From positions 33,756 to 97,755 of the forward strand of contig NZ_LKEU01000042.1 in the NCBI RefSeq assembly GCF_001766835.1: DNA of 64,000 nt. The letters are read 5' to 3'. Origin of the DNA: Acetobacterium wieringae (GTDB taxonomy: Bacteria; Bacillota; Clostridia; Eubacteriales; Eubacteriaceae). Shown here piece by piece: positions 7,403 to 15,659 of this stretch. Made by a program: the position numbers and the translations under genes. Below the pieces are notes generated by a model. It was not told the origin of the DNA, did not search any database, and saw only the letters and a list, made by a program, of their open reading frames with translations. How positions within the stretch are numbered: position 1 is the stretch's first letter; every line of letters begins with the position of its first letter.

Positions 7403-8296
7403 ATGAGTGAAGATTGTAGTCAATCCTGTGGGACTTGCGGCGAAGAATGTGCCGATCGAAAAGTTGATTTTTCCGAGCAGCCTCATGAACTAAGTAAGAT
7501 AAAAAAAGTTATTGGTGTCGTCAGTGGCAAGGGTGGCGTTGGTAAATCGATGGTAACCTCGCTGATGGCGGTAAGCATGAAGCGACAGGGATATAATACC
7601 GCCATTCTTGATGCCGATATTACCGGTCCGTCAATTCCCAAAGCCTTTGGCATCAAAGAAAAAGCCATGCCTTCAGAATTGGGATTGTTTCCGATCACCA
7701 GTAAAACCGGGATTGAAATCATGTCAATTAATCTGTTGCTGGAAAATGATACCGATCCGGTAGTCTGGCGCGGCCCGATTATTGCCAACACCGTTAAGCA
7801 GTTCTGGACCGATGTGATCTGGGGCGATGTCGACTATATGTTTGTCGATATGCCACCAGGAACCGGCGATGTGCCATTAACGGTATTTCAATCGCTGCCA
7901 GTGGATGGTATTATTATTGTCACCTCACCCCAGGAGTTGGTTTCGATGATTGTTGCCAAAGCCGTCAACATGGCCAAGATGATGAACATACCAGTAATTG
8001 GTTTGGTGGAAAACATGTCTTACTTTGAATGTCCGGACTGCGACAAAAAGCACTACTTATTTGGCGAAAGTCGGATTGAAGAAGTGGCCAAACAGTATGG
8101 CATCGAGGTTGTCGCCAAAATGCCGATTGATTCTTCGCTGGCTGGCGGCTGTGATAAAGGTCTGATTGAGTTATTTGAGAATAATTGGCTGGATCCGATC
8201 GTTAAGACACTGGAAAAAAGTGAACAAGCAGATGCGTTGTTTGTGCCGGAATTTGCCAATCAGGATGTCCCGGCTCAGACGGGGAGTCGAGTTTAA
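7403..8296 (+). CDS. Mrp/ApbC-type Fe-S cluster carrier ATPase
   Basis: The 297-residue P-loop protein belongs to the Mrp/NBP35 family, which carries Fe-S clusters and delivers them to apo-proteins. It has an N-terminal cysteine cluster (CSQSCGTCGEEC), the Walker A VVSGKGGVGKSMV near residue 41, DADITGPSIPK near 67, MPPGTGDVPLT near 150, and the conserved CPDCDKKHYLFG (CxxC) near 211 that binds the bridging cluster. AGAGGAG precedes ATG. It ends the Orp-like group, and an Mrp-type ATPase also accompanies orp genes in Desulfovibrio. Confidence 0.9.
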   Translation: MSEDCSQSCGTCGEECADRKVDFSEQPHELSKIKKVIGVVSGKGGVGKSMVTSLMAVSMKRQGYNTAILDADITGPSIPKAFGIKEKAMPSELGLFPITSKTGIEIMSINLLLENDTDPVVWRGPIIANTVKQFWTDVIWGDVDYMFVDMPPGTGDVPLTVFQSLPVDGIIIVTSPQELVSMIVAKAVNMAKMMNIPVIGLVENMSYFECPDCDKKHYLFGESRIEEVAKQYGIEVVAKMPIDSSLAGGCDKGLIELFENNWLDPIVKTLEKSEQADALFVPEFANQDVPAQTGSRV

Positions 8297-8328
8297 TAAA
8301 CCGTTTATAGAATCATGAAAAAAACTAA

Positions 8329-8443
8329 TTATTGACAAATGTTATTAATTAGGGTAAACTAACGTCAACTCAATCGTGTTATAAAAATAAGCCAATAAGG
8401 CATATACTTCTTGAAAGAAGTTGTGTTTTGTTGGCTTTTTTTT
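8329..8443 (+). promoter_or_regulatory. promoter plus hairpin leader, copy 1 (before the ECF gene)
   Basis: TTGACA 8332-8337 and TAAACT 8355-8360 have a 17-bp spacer. The -35 lies in TTATTGACAAATGTTATTAA, a variant of the CATATG palindrome. The transcribed part forms a long hairpin: AAGCCAATA pairs with TGTTGGCTT, with an inner ACTTCT/AGAAGT stem and TGAA loop, and ends in eight T. It acts as a terminator 25 bp before the gene. Copy 2 is at 16481-16594, with about four substitutions and one T fewer. Confidence 0.7.
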
Positions 8444-8468
8444 GAAAAAATTGAAAGCAGGTATTGTT

Positions 8469-9005
8469 ATGAATGAATCAAAAACAAAAAATCTTGTAGG
8501 AACAGGTCTTTGTATGGCCTTAGGGCTCTTACTTCCTCAGTTGTTTCACGCCATTGGAGCTGGTACCGTATTTTTACCTATGCATATTCCCGTTTTACTT
8601 TGTGGTCTTTGCTTTGGGTGGCAGTATGGTTTGATCTGTGGGGTCATTACGCCCTTATTGTCTTCAATTTTAACCGGGATGCCGCCCATTTTTCCGGTGG
8701 GATTAACGATGATGTTTGAACTTGCGGCTTATGGCGCTTTAACGGGTCTTTTGTACCGGAAATTTAATTTAAACATCTATATTGCTTTAATTGGTTCCAT
8801 GCTGGCTGGGCGCATCGTTTCAGGACTTGCTTCGACTCTTTTTTATGGTATGGCGGGAAAAGAATACGGATTACAACTCTTTTTAACCGGAGCTTTTGTG
8901 ACGTCGATACCCGGTATTATACTGCAAATCATCATTATCCCATTATTGGTCATTGCTTTGGAAAAAGGTCGTGTTGTTACACAGCCGATAAAATTAAGTG
9001 CATAG
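8469..9005 (+). CDS. ECF transporter S-component, substrate unknown
   Basis: The 178-residue integral membrane protein has about six hydrophobic segments and a proline/glycine-rich pattern (FLPMHIPVLLCG, PLLSSILTGMPPIFPVG) seen in substrate-binding S-components of energy-coupling factor importers. The shared ATPase and T-component are not in this window and are normally encoded elsewhere. I start it at ATG 8469, downstream of the leader hairpin; the region before contains the terminator. The methyltransferase follows 10 bp later. Because its leader is shared with the fmdE unit, a metal- or cofactor-related substrate is likely, but nothing in the sequence names it. Confidence 0.75.
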   Translation: MNESKTKNLVGTGLCMALGLLLPQLFHAIGAGTVFLPMHIPVLLCGLCFGWQYGLICGVITPLLSSILTGMPPIFPVGLTMMFELAAYGALTGLLYRKFNLNIYIALIGSMLAGRIVSGLASTLFYGMAGKEYGLQLFLTGAFVTSIPGIILQIIIIPLLVIALEKGRVVTQPIKLSA

Positions 9006-9015
9006 GAGTGTTCCA

Positions 9016-9603
9016 ATGAATCATTGTCAATCAACGAAAGAATATTTTAATAGCATTGCAAATAAGTGGGACACGATGTGCCATCATGATTCCGAAAAAA
9101 TATCGGCAATTCTAACTTTGGCAAATATTAAGAAAGATAGTCGTGTTCTGGATATTGCTACCGGGACTGGGGTGCTGATACCGCATTTACTAAAGACGGA
9201 ACCTACTGAAGTTAAGGCTATCGATCTTTCAGAATTAATGATCGCACAGGCGCAAAAAAATCATGATGACAATCAGGTTCGATTTCAAGTGGCTAATTTT
9301 TACGAGTTCGATCAAACTGGATTTGATTTTGCAATCGCCTATAGTGCATATCCTCACTTTTGGGATAAGGAAGGGTTTGTCCGGCATCTTGCTGAGAGTT
9401 TGAATTCTCAGGGTCGTTTTATGATTGCTCACAGTGAAAGCAAAGAAACAATTAATGGTAGACATTCTGGAGATCAAGTCCGAAAAGTTTCAGCTTCGCT
9501 AAAAGATGCGATGACCGAGTCCAATTACTTTAAAGCCGCATTTGATATTGACATTCTTGTTGATACGGATGAAATGTATATTATTTCCGGGAAAAAGAAA
9601 TAA
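9016..9603 (+). CDS. class I SAM-dependent methyltransferase
   Basis: The 195-residue protein has the Rossmann methyltransferase motifs: motif I VLDIATGTGVLIPHL (residues 44-58), post-I KAIDLSELMI and motif II-like FDFAIAYSAYPHF. AGGAG precedes ATG at 9016. The ECF S-component lies 10 bp upstream, so the two form a unit under the shared hairpin leader. Acceptor selectivity cannot be read from the sequence. Modification of the imported compound is an inference from the pairing. Confidence 0.8.
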   Translation: MNHCQSTKEYFNSIANKWDTMCHHDSEKISAILTLANIKKDSRVLDIATGTGVLIPHLLKTEPTEVKAIDLSELMIAQAQKNHDDNQVRFQVANFYEFDQTGFDFAIAYSAYPHFWDKEGFVRHLAESLNSQGRFMIAHSESKETINGRHSGDQVRKVSASLKDAMTESNYFKAAFDIDILVDTDEMYIISGKKK

Positions 9604-9665
9604 ACCACAGTAATCCATTAGAAAACATTTCTTTGTCTGAATTAGAAGTTGCTTTTGTAAAAATG

Positions 9666-9712
9666 ACCTGGATACAAGCTATATCTGTGATACAGTTTGT
9701 ATCCAGTTTTTT
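9666..9712 (+). terminator. strong terminator after the methyltransferase gene
   Basis: CTGGATACAA (9668-9677) pairs with TTGTATCCAG (9697-9706), with further pairing inside the loop, and is followed by TTTTTT. It abuts the 3' end of the converging LysR gene. Confidence 0.88.
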
Positions 9713-10643
9713 AGATTGTCATACAATTTATTTTATTTTCTAGAGTAGCTATATAGCGTATCCCAATAGTGCTTAATGTGTGTTCACGGCGCATGATATA
9801 ACCAGCGTGTAAAATCTGATTGTGTTCTGAAAACTCGATTGCCTGAATCTCGTTTAATTTTGAGTGCATCTTGTCACCATCACTGTTGGTCAGATCCGGA
9901 CCGATACTGAAACAATCGGTGCCGCGAACCAGGGCGATTTTGGTGCAGCGGTCAATCACATGTATATTTTTATCGAGGATTTCATTGAACAAAATTTCTT
10001 CGGAAAAATGAAGCAGATTGTCGTCGCCCTGATCATAGGTTACAAAGGGGTAGGGTTTCAGCTCATCAAGAGTGAGTGAGTCTTTTTGGGCGAGGGGATG
10101 CAGTTTTCTAAGAAAAACATAGGATTTGATTTTCCCCAGAATATGAAAAGCGAGATTACTGGTATCCAAAAGTTTTTGCATGGTATTCAGGTAATGATCA
10201 TTGATGCACATGACGCCGATTTCGCTGCGGCGGGTGGCGACATCGTGGATGACCTCATGGGTTGGACCTTCCCGAATGGCAATATCATAGCGATCCAAGC
10301 CGATTTCATCGATGATCTTGATAAACGACATGGTCGAAAAGGGCAGCCGCTGGGTGGAGACGGAAAAGCGCATCGGGATCGATTTCTGATGCTGGTAACG
10401 TCGTTCCAGATATTCGGCCTGTTCGACGATATCCCGGGCATGGTTCAGATAATCCTGACCTTCATAGGTTAATTCAACGCCGCGACTGTTCCGCTTGAAT
10501 AATTGAATACCCAGGCTTAGCTCCACTTCCTTAATTGCAGTCGATAAGGTGGATTGGGAAATATAAAGCGCTTTGGCTGCCGCCGAAATCGACTGATGCC
10601 TTGAAATTTCGATCATATATTTCATGTTTTGTAGTGAAATCAT
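9711..10643 (-). CDS. LysR family transcriptional regulator
   Basis: The 310-residue protein has the LysR N-terminal winged helix-turn-helix (MISLQNMKYMIEISRHQSISAAAKALYISQSTLSTAI region, residues 1-60) and a periplasmic-binding-like co-inducer domain from about residue 92. The ATG follows AGGAGG. It is transcribed away from the cobalamin-riboswitch operon with about 125 bp between them, the arrangement in which LysR proteins often control the divergent genes. It could add a second signal to the corrinoid/nitrogenase-like operon. Its inducer is unknown. Confidence 0.9.
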   Translation of the reverse strand: MISLQNMKYMIEISRHQSISAAAKALYISQSTLSTAIKEVELSLGIQLFKRNSRGVELTYEGQDYLNHARDIVEQAEYLERRYQHQKSIPMRFSVSTQRLPFSTMSFIKIIDEIGLDRYDIAIREGPTHEVIHDVATRRSEIGVMCINDHYLNTMQKLLDTSNLAFHILGKIKSYVFLRKLHPLAQKDSLTLDELKPYPFVTYDQGDDNLLHFSEEILFNEILDKNIHVIDRCTKIALVRGTDCFSIGPDLTNSDGDKMHSKLNEIQAIEFSEHNQILHAGYIMRREHTLSTIGIRYIATLENKINCMTI

Positions 10644-10723
10644 CGCGTTCCTCCTGTTTTTTTATTCCTATACTATCAAAAATATTGATAGCTGGCAATT
10701 GGAAATTAGAAGACCTGGGCTAA

Positions 10724-10752
10724 TTGTTTGAGCTTCTTACTTGTGATATAAT
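10724..10752 (+). promoter_or_regulatory. promoter of the cobalamin-riboswitch operon
   Basis: TTGTTT 10724-10729 and TATAAT 10747-10752 have a 17-bp spacer. Transcription would start near 10760, just before the riboswitch. Confidence 0.6.
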
Positions 10753-10767
10753 ACGTCTCAATTGAAT

Positions 10768-11005
10768 AACAAAGTGTAGTATGAAAATCGGTTAAAATCC
10801 GATGCGGTACCGCCACTGTAAAAGTGAGCCGCTGTAAATTGATCAACACTGGAAAGAAATTTCTGGGAAGTTGTTACAGCCGGCGATGATCTTAAGCCAG
10901 GATGCTTCTATATTTTGTGATAACCAAGCCTAACGGATTATTGGGCGAGGAATTTATTTTTTATAATAAAACTCTTCTGTTTAATAATTCAGAAGAGTTT
11001 TTTTT
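10768..11005 (+). promoter_or_regulatory. cobalamin riboswitch with terminator platform
   Basis: The region shows the conserved cobalamin aptamer pieces in order: GAAAATCGGTTAAAATCCGATGC-type early stem at about 10783, GCGGTACCGCCACTGTAA core at about 10803, and the B12 box AAGCCAGGATGC at about 10894. Downstream, ACTCTTCTG/CAGAAGAGT (10971-10998) with eight T forms a terminator immediately before the ribosome-binding site. Adenosyl- or other cobalamin binding should favour termination, switching off the NifH-like/NifD-like/BtuFCD operon when corrinoid is plentiful. Confidence 0.93.
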
Positions 11006-11017
11006 ATTGGAGGGAAA

Positions 11018-11860
11018 ATGAATCTAGACAACAAACGGATCGCATTTTATGGCAAGGGCGGGATTGGTAAATCGACGATTGCTGCCAATGTATCGGCAGC
11101 GCTGTCAAAGGCTGGTAAAAAGGTCCTCCATATCGGCTGTGATCCAAAATCGGACTCGACCCGGATTCTGATGAAGCGACGGATTCCCACCGTCTTGAAA
11201 ACACTCAAGGAAAAAGGGGAGCAGCTGAATCAAGCAGATATTTTGTTTACGGGGGTCTACGGTGTCACCTGTGTTGAAGCCGGCGGCCCGGAACCAGGGG
11301 TTGGTTGTGCCGGGATGGGTATTTCGGCGGTGATCGAGACCCTGGAAAAGCTGGACGTCTTTACGATGGACTGGGATCTGATTGTCTATGATGTGCTGGG
11401 TGATGTGGTCTGTGGTGGTTTTTCGATTCCGATGCGTAGGCAATGTGTTGATGCGGTTTATATTGTGACCTCGTCGGAATTTATGTCGTTGTACGCCGCC
11501 AATAATATTTTAAAGGGCATTGCGCACTACGAAACCCCGGCCCAAAAACTATTTGGCGGTTTTATCCATAATCGTTGGATGTCTCAAACCGATAAAGAGG
11601 TGGTTGATCAGTTTATCCAAATGACCGACAGCCGTCTGATTGCCTCAATTGAACAAAACCAGGCGATTAAGCTGGCCGAGTATCAAAGAAATACCATGAT
11701 TGAGGCCGATCCTCAGGCTTCCCTTTCACAGGTTATTAAGACCTTGGGGAAGGATCTGTTTTGGGAGGTTCCAGCCTGTAATTCCCGTCCCCTTGATGAT
11801 GACGCAATGGAAGCCCTCTTTGATTTTGTTTCCGCAAAGAACCAGGAAATCAGCAGATGA
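11018..11860 (+). CDS. NifH-like reductase ATPase
   Basis: The 280-residue protein has the full NifH/BchL/CfbC pattern: Walker A YGKGGIGKSTIAAN (residues 10-23), CDPKSDSTR near 41, and both cysteines that hold the bridging [4Fe-4S] cluster. These are in GPEPGVGCAGMGI (near 97) and DVLGDVVCGGFSIPMR (near 132). The arginine that is ADP-ribosylated in nitrogenase NifH (CAGRG) is methionine here. The protein should use ATP to pass single electrons to a component-1 partner, encoded next with a 4-bp overlap. No nifDK, nifB or nifEN genes occur in the window, so nitrogen fixation is not its job. Its riboswitch and transporter partners point to corrinoid or another tetrapyrrole. Confidence 0.9.
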   Translation: MNLDNKRIAFYGKGGIGKSTIAANVSAALSKAGKKVLHIGCDPKSDSTRILMKRRIPTVLKTLKEKGEQLNQADILFTGVYGVTCVEAGGPEPGVGCAGMGISAVIETLEKLDVFTMDWDLIVYDVLGDVVCGGFSIPMRRQCVDAVYIVTSSEFMSLYAANNILKGIAHYETPAQKLFGGFIHNRWMSQTDKEVVDQFIQMTDSRLIASIEQNQAIKLAEYQRNTMIEADPQASLSQVIKTLGKDLFWEVPACNSRPLDDDAMEALFDFVSAKNQEISR

Positions 11861-13443
11861 GCAGTATTACCATTGAAGCGTCGGTCTATAATTTAGGTGA
11901 TATGGAATTGGCCAAACGAATTTTTGAGATACCGGACACCTTAGTAGTAGCCATCGGACCGCCAGCCTGTATTCGCATTTTATACTTCAGGGCCTTGGAA
12001 TGCGGGCACTTGTCCAAGCTCAAACTCATACCCATTGGTGCATTGGATTACACCTTTGGGGATTATCTGAAAAAAATCAAGGGAGCTATTGCAGCGGCGT
12101 TACAAAAAACCTGCTATCAGGGTATTATTCTCTATGTTTCATGCCCCGATCTGCTTTGCCAAACTGATTTTGACAGGATGGTTCAGGAACTTGATAATCC
12201 CCGGCAGATACCGGTCGAGATTTTCAAACGTGGTCCCATGGAGAAACGAAAAACCAGCCCATCCCAACGTTTGGATAAGATTGCAGTAAAAATCGCGGAC
12301 TTTGTTAAGACCCAGCCGCTGGTATTCTCAAAAAATGAAGCGGTTTGTGAGTTGCCGCCGCTGGCCGCAGATTATACGGGAGTACTTTCTTTATTCCCCG
12401 ATGATCCGGCTGTTTGTCAGTTTTTGATGACCGGCTCCGGCTGCGCAAACTGTCCCAGTTCCATTGATAAATTGAATCACAATCCGTTTATTTTTTCCCG
12501 CTTTGATGACTTGCAGGCGGTTTATGGCTGCACAAATGACATCGGTGAAGCCATTACAAAGCACTTTCAAATGCACCACCAAACCAAAGAGAGTGAATTA
12601 TTGCTATCCATTGGCACACCGGTTACCTATATGACCGGGATGAATGATCATTCTTTACAAGGCTGTGATCTGTTTACGACAACCGCTAGGATTGAGACCA
12701 ACGGTTTTCAGACCGCCGAAGAAGGGGTAGCCAGGGCCCTGTTAAAAATCGCCAAAGCGACGCTTAAACAAGTTGAAACCCGCAAAAAACGGATCAATCT
12801 TATTGGCTATAATCCATTTTTATTTGGCAAAAGGCAACACTTTCATGAAATTGAAACCTGCCTGACATCCCTGGGCTATACGGTCTGCTTTCTCGGTTAC
12901 GAGAGTCTGGATTCGTTTAAAACGGCAGCAGAAGCTGAGTTGAATCTCGTTTTTTCCAGGCACGGTCTGAGTTTGGCAAAATGGATGGCGGAGATGTTTG
13001 CAATACCTTATCATTTTGCGATGCCGATCGGCCTTGAAGGTTTTAATCAATGGCTGAAAGCCGTTGGCGCATTGTTAAAAACAGGGATCCCGGAATCCTA
13101 TTACGTAAATAACGAGCCGCAGCCATTCCCGAACATTCGAGTGCTGCTACTGGGCGAAAATGAAATCCTGGATCAGCTTGAAACAGCAATCCCAAATGAT
13201 TTTGGGATTCCAACCATTCGGGCAAGCAAAATTACGGATCAGGAATTATCGCAAATGACGGTTACCCACATCATTGCTGATCCGCTTTATCAAAATAGAA
13301 TCAACATGATGTCATATCAATTTATTCCCATGCCCTATCCCAGCCTCAGCGGTAATACGTATATAGAGTTGGAGTATCAATACATGGGACAAACAGGCTA
13401 TGCTTATTTAAAGCGTTTCTTTGTAAATGAAGTAACGGCTTAA
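11857..13443 (+). CDS. NifD/NifK-like component-1 protein
   Basis: The 528-residue protein belongs to the nitrogenase component-1 superfamily. IGPPACIRI near residue 33 and VSCPDLLCQTDFD near 90 match the second and third P-cluster cysteine regions (GPxGC and CPxxxIGDD). The first cysteine motif is absent because the N-terminus is short. A second half starts near residue 190 (GSGCANCPSSID, then VYGCTNDIGEAI). It ends with Rossmann-like halves typical of NifD (INLIGYNPF, AAEAELNLVFSRHG). A single component-1 gene suggests a homodimer, as in CfbD, or a fused two-part subunit. It overlaps the NifH-like gene by ATGA and lies in the same cobalamin-controlled operon. Reduction or modification of a corrinoid ring is the leading hypothesis; the substrate is not shown by sequence. 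Confidence 0.8.
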   Translation: MSSITIEASVYNLGDMELAKRIFEIPDTLVVAIGPPACIRILYFRALECGHLSKLKLIPIGALDYTFGDYLKKIKGAIAAALQKTCYQGIILYVSCPDLLCQTDFDRMVQELDNPRQIPVEIFKRGPMEKRKTSPSQRLDKIAVKIADFVKTQPLVFSKNEAVCELPPLAADYTGVLSLFPDDPAVCQFLMTGSGCANCPSSIDKLNHNPFIFSRFDDLQAVYGCTNDIGEAITKHFQMHHQTKESELLLSIGTPVTYMTGMNDHSLQGCDLFTTTARIETNGFQTAEEGVARALLKIAKATLKQVETRKKRINLIGYNPFLFGKRQHFHEIETCLTSLGYTVCFLGYESLDSFKTAAEAELNLVFSRHGLSLAKWMAEMFAIPYHFAMPIGLEGFNQWLKAVGALLKTGIPESYYVNNEPQPFPNIRVLLLGENEILDQLETAIPNDFGIPTIRASKITDQELSQMTVTHIIADPLYQNRINMMSYQFIPMPYPSLSGNTYIELEYQYMGQTGYAYLKRFFVNEVTA

Positions 13444-13480
13444 ATTAAGAATAAAATAAAAATACTGAGGAGTAGAAGAG

Positions 13481-14569
13481 ATGAAAAAAAGAGTGTTATT
13501 GGTTATCTGTATCGGTCTGATTATGTGTATCGCCATGGCCGGCTGTGGCAGTCAGACCAAGGAGTCGGAAAGTAAAACACCCGAAAAACGGACAGCGGTA
13601 GTGGATCAAGGTGGTAATGAGGTGCAATTACCGGAAACCATCACCAAGGTTGCCATTACCCCGATTCCCTGGGCGTCAGCGATGTGGACCATTGACGGCG
13701 GCAGCGAGCGGATCGTATCGATTAATCCCAGCGCAATGGCTCAATATAAGGCCAGCTTCATGCCCACCCTTGATCCGGCTTTTGCCGCTATTTCAACCGC
13801 TGAAATCACCAAAGACTTTGCCATCAATGTGGAAGCCTTGATGAACTTAAAGCCGGAGATCGCCTTTATCTGGAATGATCAGACAGCTGAAGCGGAACAA
13901 TTAAAAGCGGTTGGGATTACCCCGGTCATGTTGAATTATGCAGAAAACCTGGACGACTTAAAAAAAGATCTGCTGCTGGTTGGTCAGGTCTTGGGTAAAG
14001 AAGAAGCAGCTGAAAAACTGACGGCTTATCATACCGAAGTCGAAAATTATTTTATCGACAAAAAAGCAAAACTTGATACCGTGACAAAAAAGAAAGTGTT
14101 GTATTTACAGAACAGTAAACTCAGCGTGGCCGGGGCAAAAAATATCAATAATTATCTGCTTCAATTAACCGGTGGCGTCAATGTTGCATCCGGACTCGAT
14201 AAAAAATGGTCAGAAGTGAATATGGAGCAAATTATGGAATGGAATCCGGAAATCATCTATCTGTCAAATTTTGATGAAACAATGCCGGAAGACCTGTATC
14301 AAAATAAAATAGAAGGTCAGGATTGGAGTAACATCGATGCAGTAAAAAATCACCGGGTTTATAAAACACCAGTCGGAATCTTGCGTTATGATGCCCCCTG
14401 TGTGGAAACACCACTGATGCTTAAGTGGATGGGAAGTATTCAACAACCGGAGTTATTTAAAGATTACGATCTCCGTAAAGATCTGAAAGCCTTTTATAAA
14501 GAGTTCTTTTCCTATGATCTGACCGATGAAAATATTGATACGATTTTGAAAGTCGATGCAAATAATTAA
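13481..14569 (+). CDS. BtuF/FecB-type substrate-binding lipoprotein (system 1)
   Basis: The 362-residue protein opens with a lipoprotein signal peptide (MKKRVLLVICIGLIMCIAMAGC, lipobox AMAGC). It continues as a class III periplasmic-binding domain with ITKVAITPIPWASAMW, LKPEIAFIW, and a C-terminal WNPEIIYLSN strand. This fold binds cobalamin, haem or iron chelates. GAGGAG precedes ATG. Permease and ATPase genes follow directly, giving a complete importer. The cobalamin riboswitch upstream makes a corrinoid the most likely ligand. Confidence 0.88.
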   Translation: MKKRVLLVICIGLIMCIAMAGCGSQTKESESKTPEKRTAVVDQGGNEVQLPETITKVAITPIPWASAMWTIDGGSERIVSINPSAMAQYKASFMPTLDPAFAAISTAEITKDFAINVEALMNLKPEIAFIWNDQTAEAEQLKAVGITPVMLNYAENLDDLKKDLLLVGQVLGKEEAAEKLTAYHTEVENYFIDKKAKLDTVTKKKVLYLQNSKLSVAGAKNINNYLLQLTGGVNVASGLDKKWSEVNMEQIMEWNPEIIYLSNFDETMPEDLYQNKIEGQDWSNIDAVKNHRVYKTPVGILRYDAPCVETPLMLKWMGSIQQPELFKDYDLRKDLKAFYKEFFSYDLTDENIDTILKVDANN

Positions 14570-14603
14570 GTCGGCCAATCGCAAAATCAGAAAGTTGTTA
14601 TAA

Positions 14604-15659
14604 ATGTTAAAAAATATCAGTTTTCAAGAAAAACACTTGCTTAAAGAAAAACGCTTGAATTTTTCAGCTTTGCTGGTGCTGCTAGTCGTTATTTTAGGAA
14701 CCCTGGTGATTGTTTCATTATGCATGGGACGCTTTCCCATTTCAATACCAGAAGTCATCCATGTGCTGGTGGCTAACATTTTACCGCTGCCGCAAGTTGG
14801 GGACGCAAATGTGGAGAGTGTGGTCATGACGCTGCGTTTCCCCCGGGTGATGGCAGCGATTCTGGTGGGTGGTTCATTGGCCTTGTCGGGGGCGGTGTAT
14901 CAGGGGGTTTTTCAAAACCCCCTGGTTTCCCCGGATTTACTGGGGGTGTCTTCCGGCGCCTGTGTCGGAGCCGCCATTGCGATTTTAATCGGGATTGGCA
15001 CCTTTGGTATTCAGATTGGGGCCTTTGTCGGCGGTATTCTGGCGGTGGCGTTGACAACAACGGCACCGAAGCTGATTAAAAACAGTTCCAATATGATGCT
15101 GGTGATGTCAGGGATTATTGTCGGGGGATTGATGAGCTCAATCATGGGGATCATCAAATATATTGCTGATCCGGAAACCGAACTGGCTGAAATAACCTAT
15201 TGGCAGATGGGCAGTATTGCCAAGGTGTTGCCAAAGAGTATCCTGATGGTGGCACCGGCGATGATTGTGGCAATCATTATTATCATGATTCTGCGTTGGA
15301 AAATCAATGTGTTGTCATTAGGCGAGACGGAAGCCCGAAGCCTGGGGATCAATGTGAAAACCACCCGACGGATTGTCATTATCGGTGCCACCTTGTTAAC
15401 GGCCAGTTCTGTTTGTATCAGCGGAACAATCGGCTGGGTTGGTCTGGTGGTGCCGCATCTGGGGCGATTGATGGTCGGCCCCAACAATATGAAATTATTG
15501 CCGGTTTCTTTCGTTTTGGGAGGAATCTTTTTGCTGATGATTGACACCATTGCCAGAACCATCACCAGCGCCGAACTGCCGCTGAGTATCTTAACCGGTT
15601 TGATTGGCGCGCCATTCTATTTTTATCTGTTAAAAAAAGAGAGGATGAATCTGTCATGA
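14604..15659 (+). CDS. FecCD/BtuC-type permease (system 1)
   Basis: The 351-residue membrane protein has about ten hydrophobic segments and the FecCD family markers RFPRVMAAILVGGSLALSGAVYQGVFQNPL (arginine-proline-arginine motif near residue 78), SSGACVGAA, LGINVKTTR near 247 and GWVGLVVPHLGRLMVG near 281. It dimerises to form the translocation path and docks the ATPase. The upstream site is weak (AAAGTTGTT), so the start may rely on coupling. It overlaps the ATPase start by 4 bp. Confidence 0.9.
   Translation: MLKNISFQEKHLLKEKRLNFSALLVLLVVILGTLVIVSLCMGRFPISIPEVIHVLVANILPLPQVGDANVESVVMTLRFPRVMAAILVGGSLALSGAVYQGVFQNPLVSPDLLGVSSGACVGAAIAILIGIGTFGIQIGAFVGGILAVALTTTAPKLIKNSSNMMLVMSGIIVGGLMSSIMGIIKYIADPETELAEITYWQMGSIAKVLPKSILMVAPAMIVAIIIIMILRWKINVLSLGETEARSLGINVKTTRRIVIIGATLLTASSVCISGTIGWVGLVVPHLGRLMVGPNNMKLLPVSFVLGGIFLLMIDTIARTITSAELPLSILTGLIGAPFYFYLLKKERMNLS

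Noticed and set aside
8360..8443. A preQ1 or molybdenum-cofactor riboswitch in the duplicated leader
   Set aside because: The A-rich stretch after a short stem recalls preQ1-I, but the needed C-rich loop and pairing tail are absent; the Moco aptamer stems are not seen either. I keep it as an unassigned leader.
10086..10472. A 128-codon plus-strand frame inside the LysR gene
   Set aside because: It is the antisense shadow of a clearly recognised LysR coding sequence.
11018..13443. True nitrogenase (nitrogen fixation)
   Set aside because: Only one component-1 gene is present, the NifD first cysteine motif is missing, and there are no nifB, nifE, nifN or nifK genes in the window. The cobalamin riboswitch points elsewhere.
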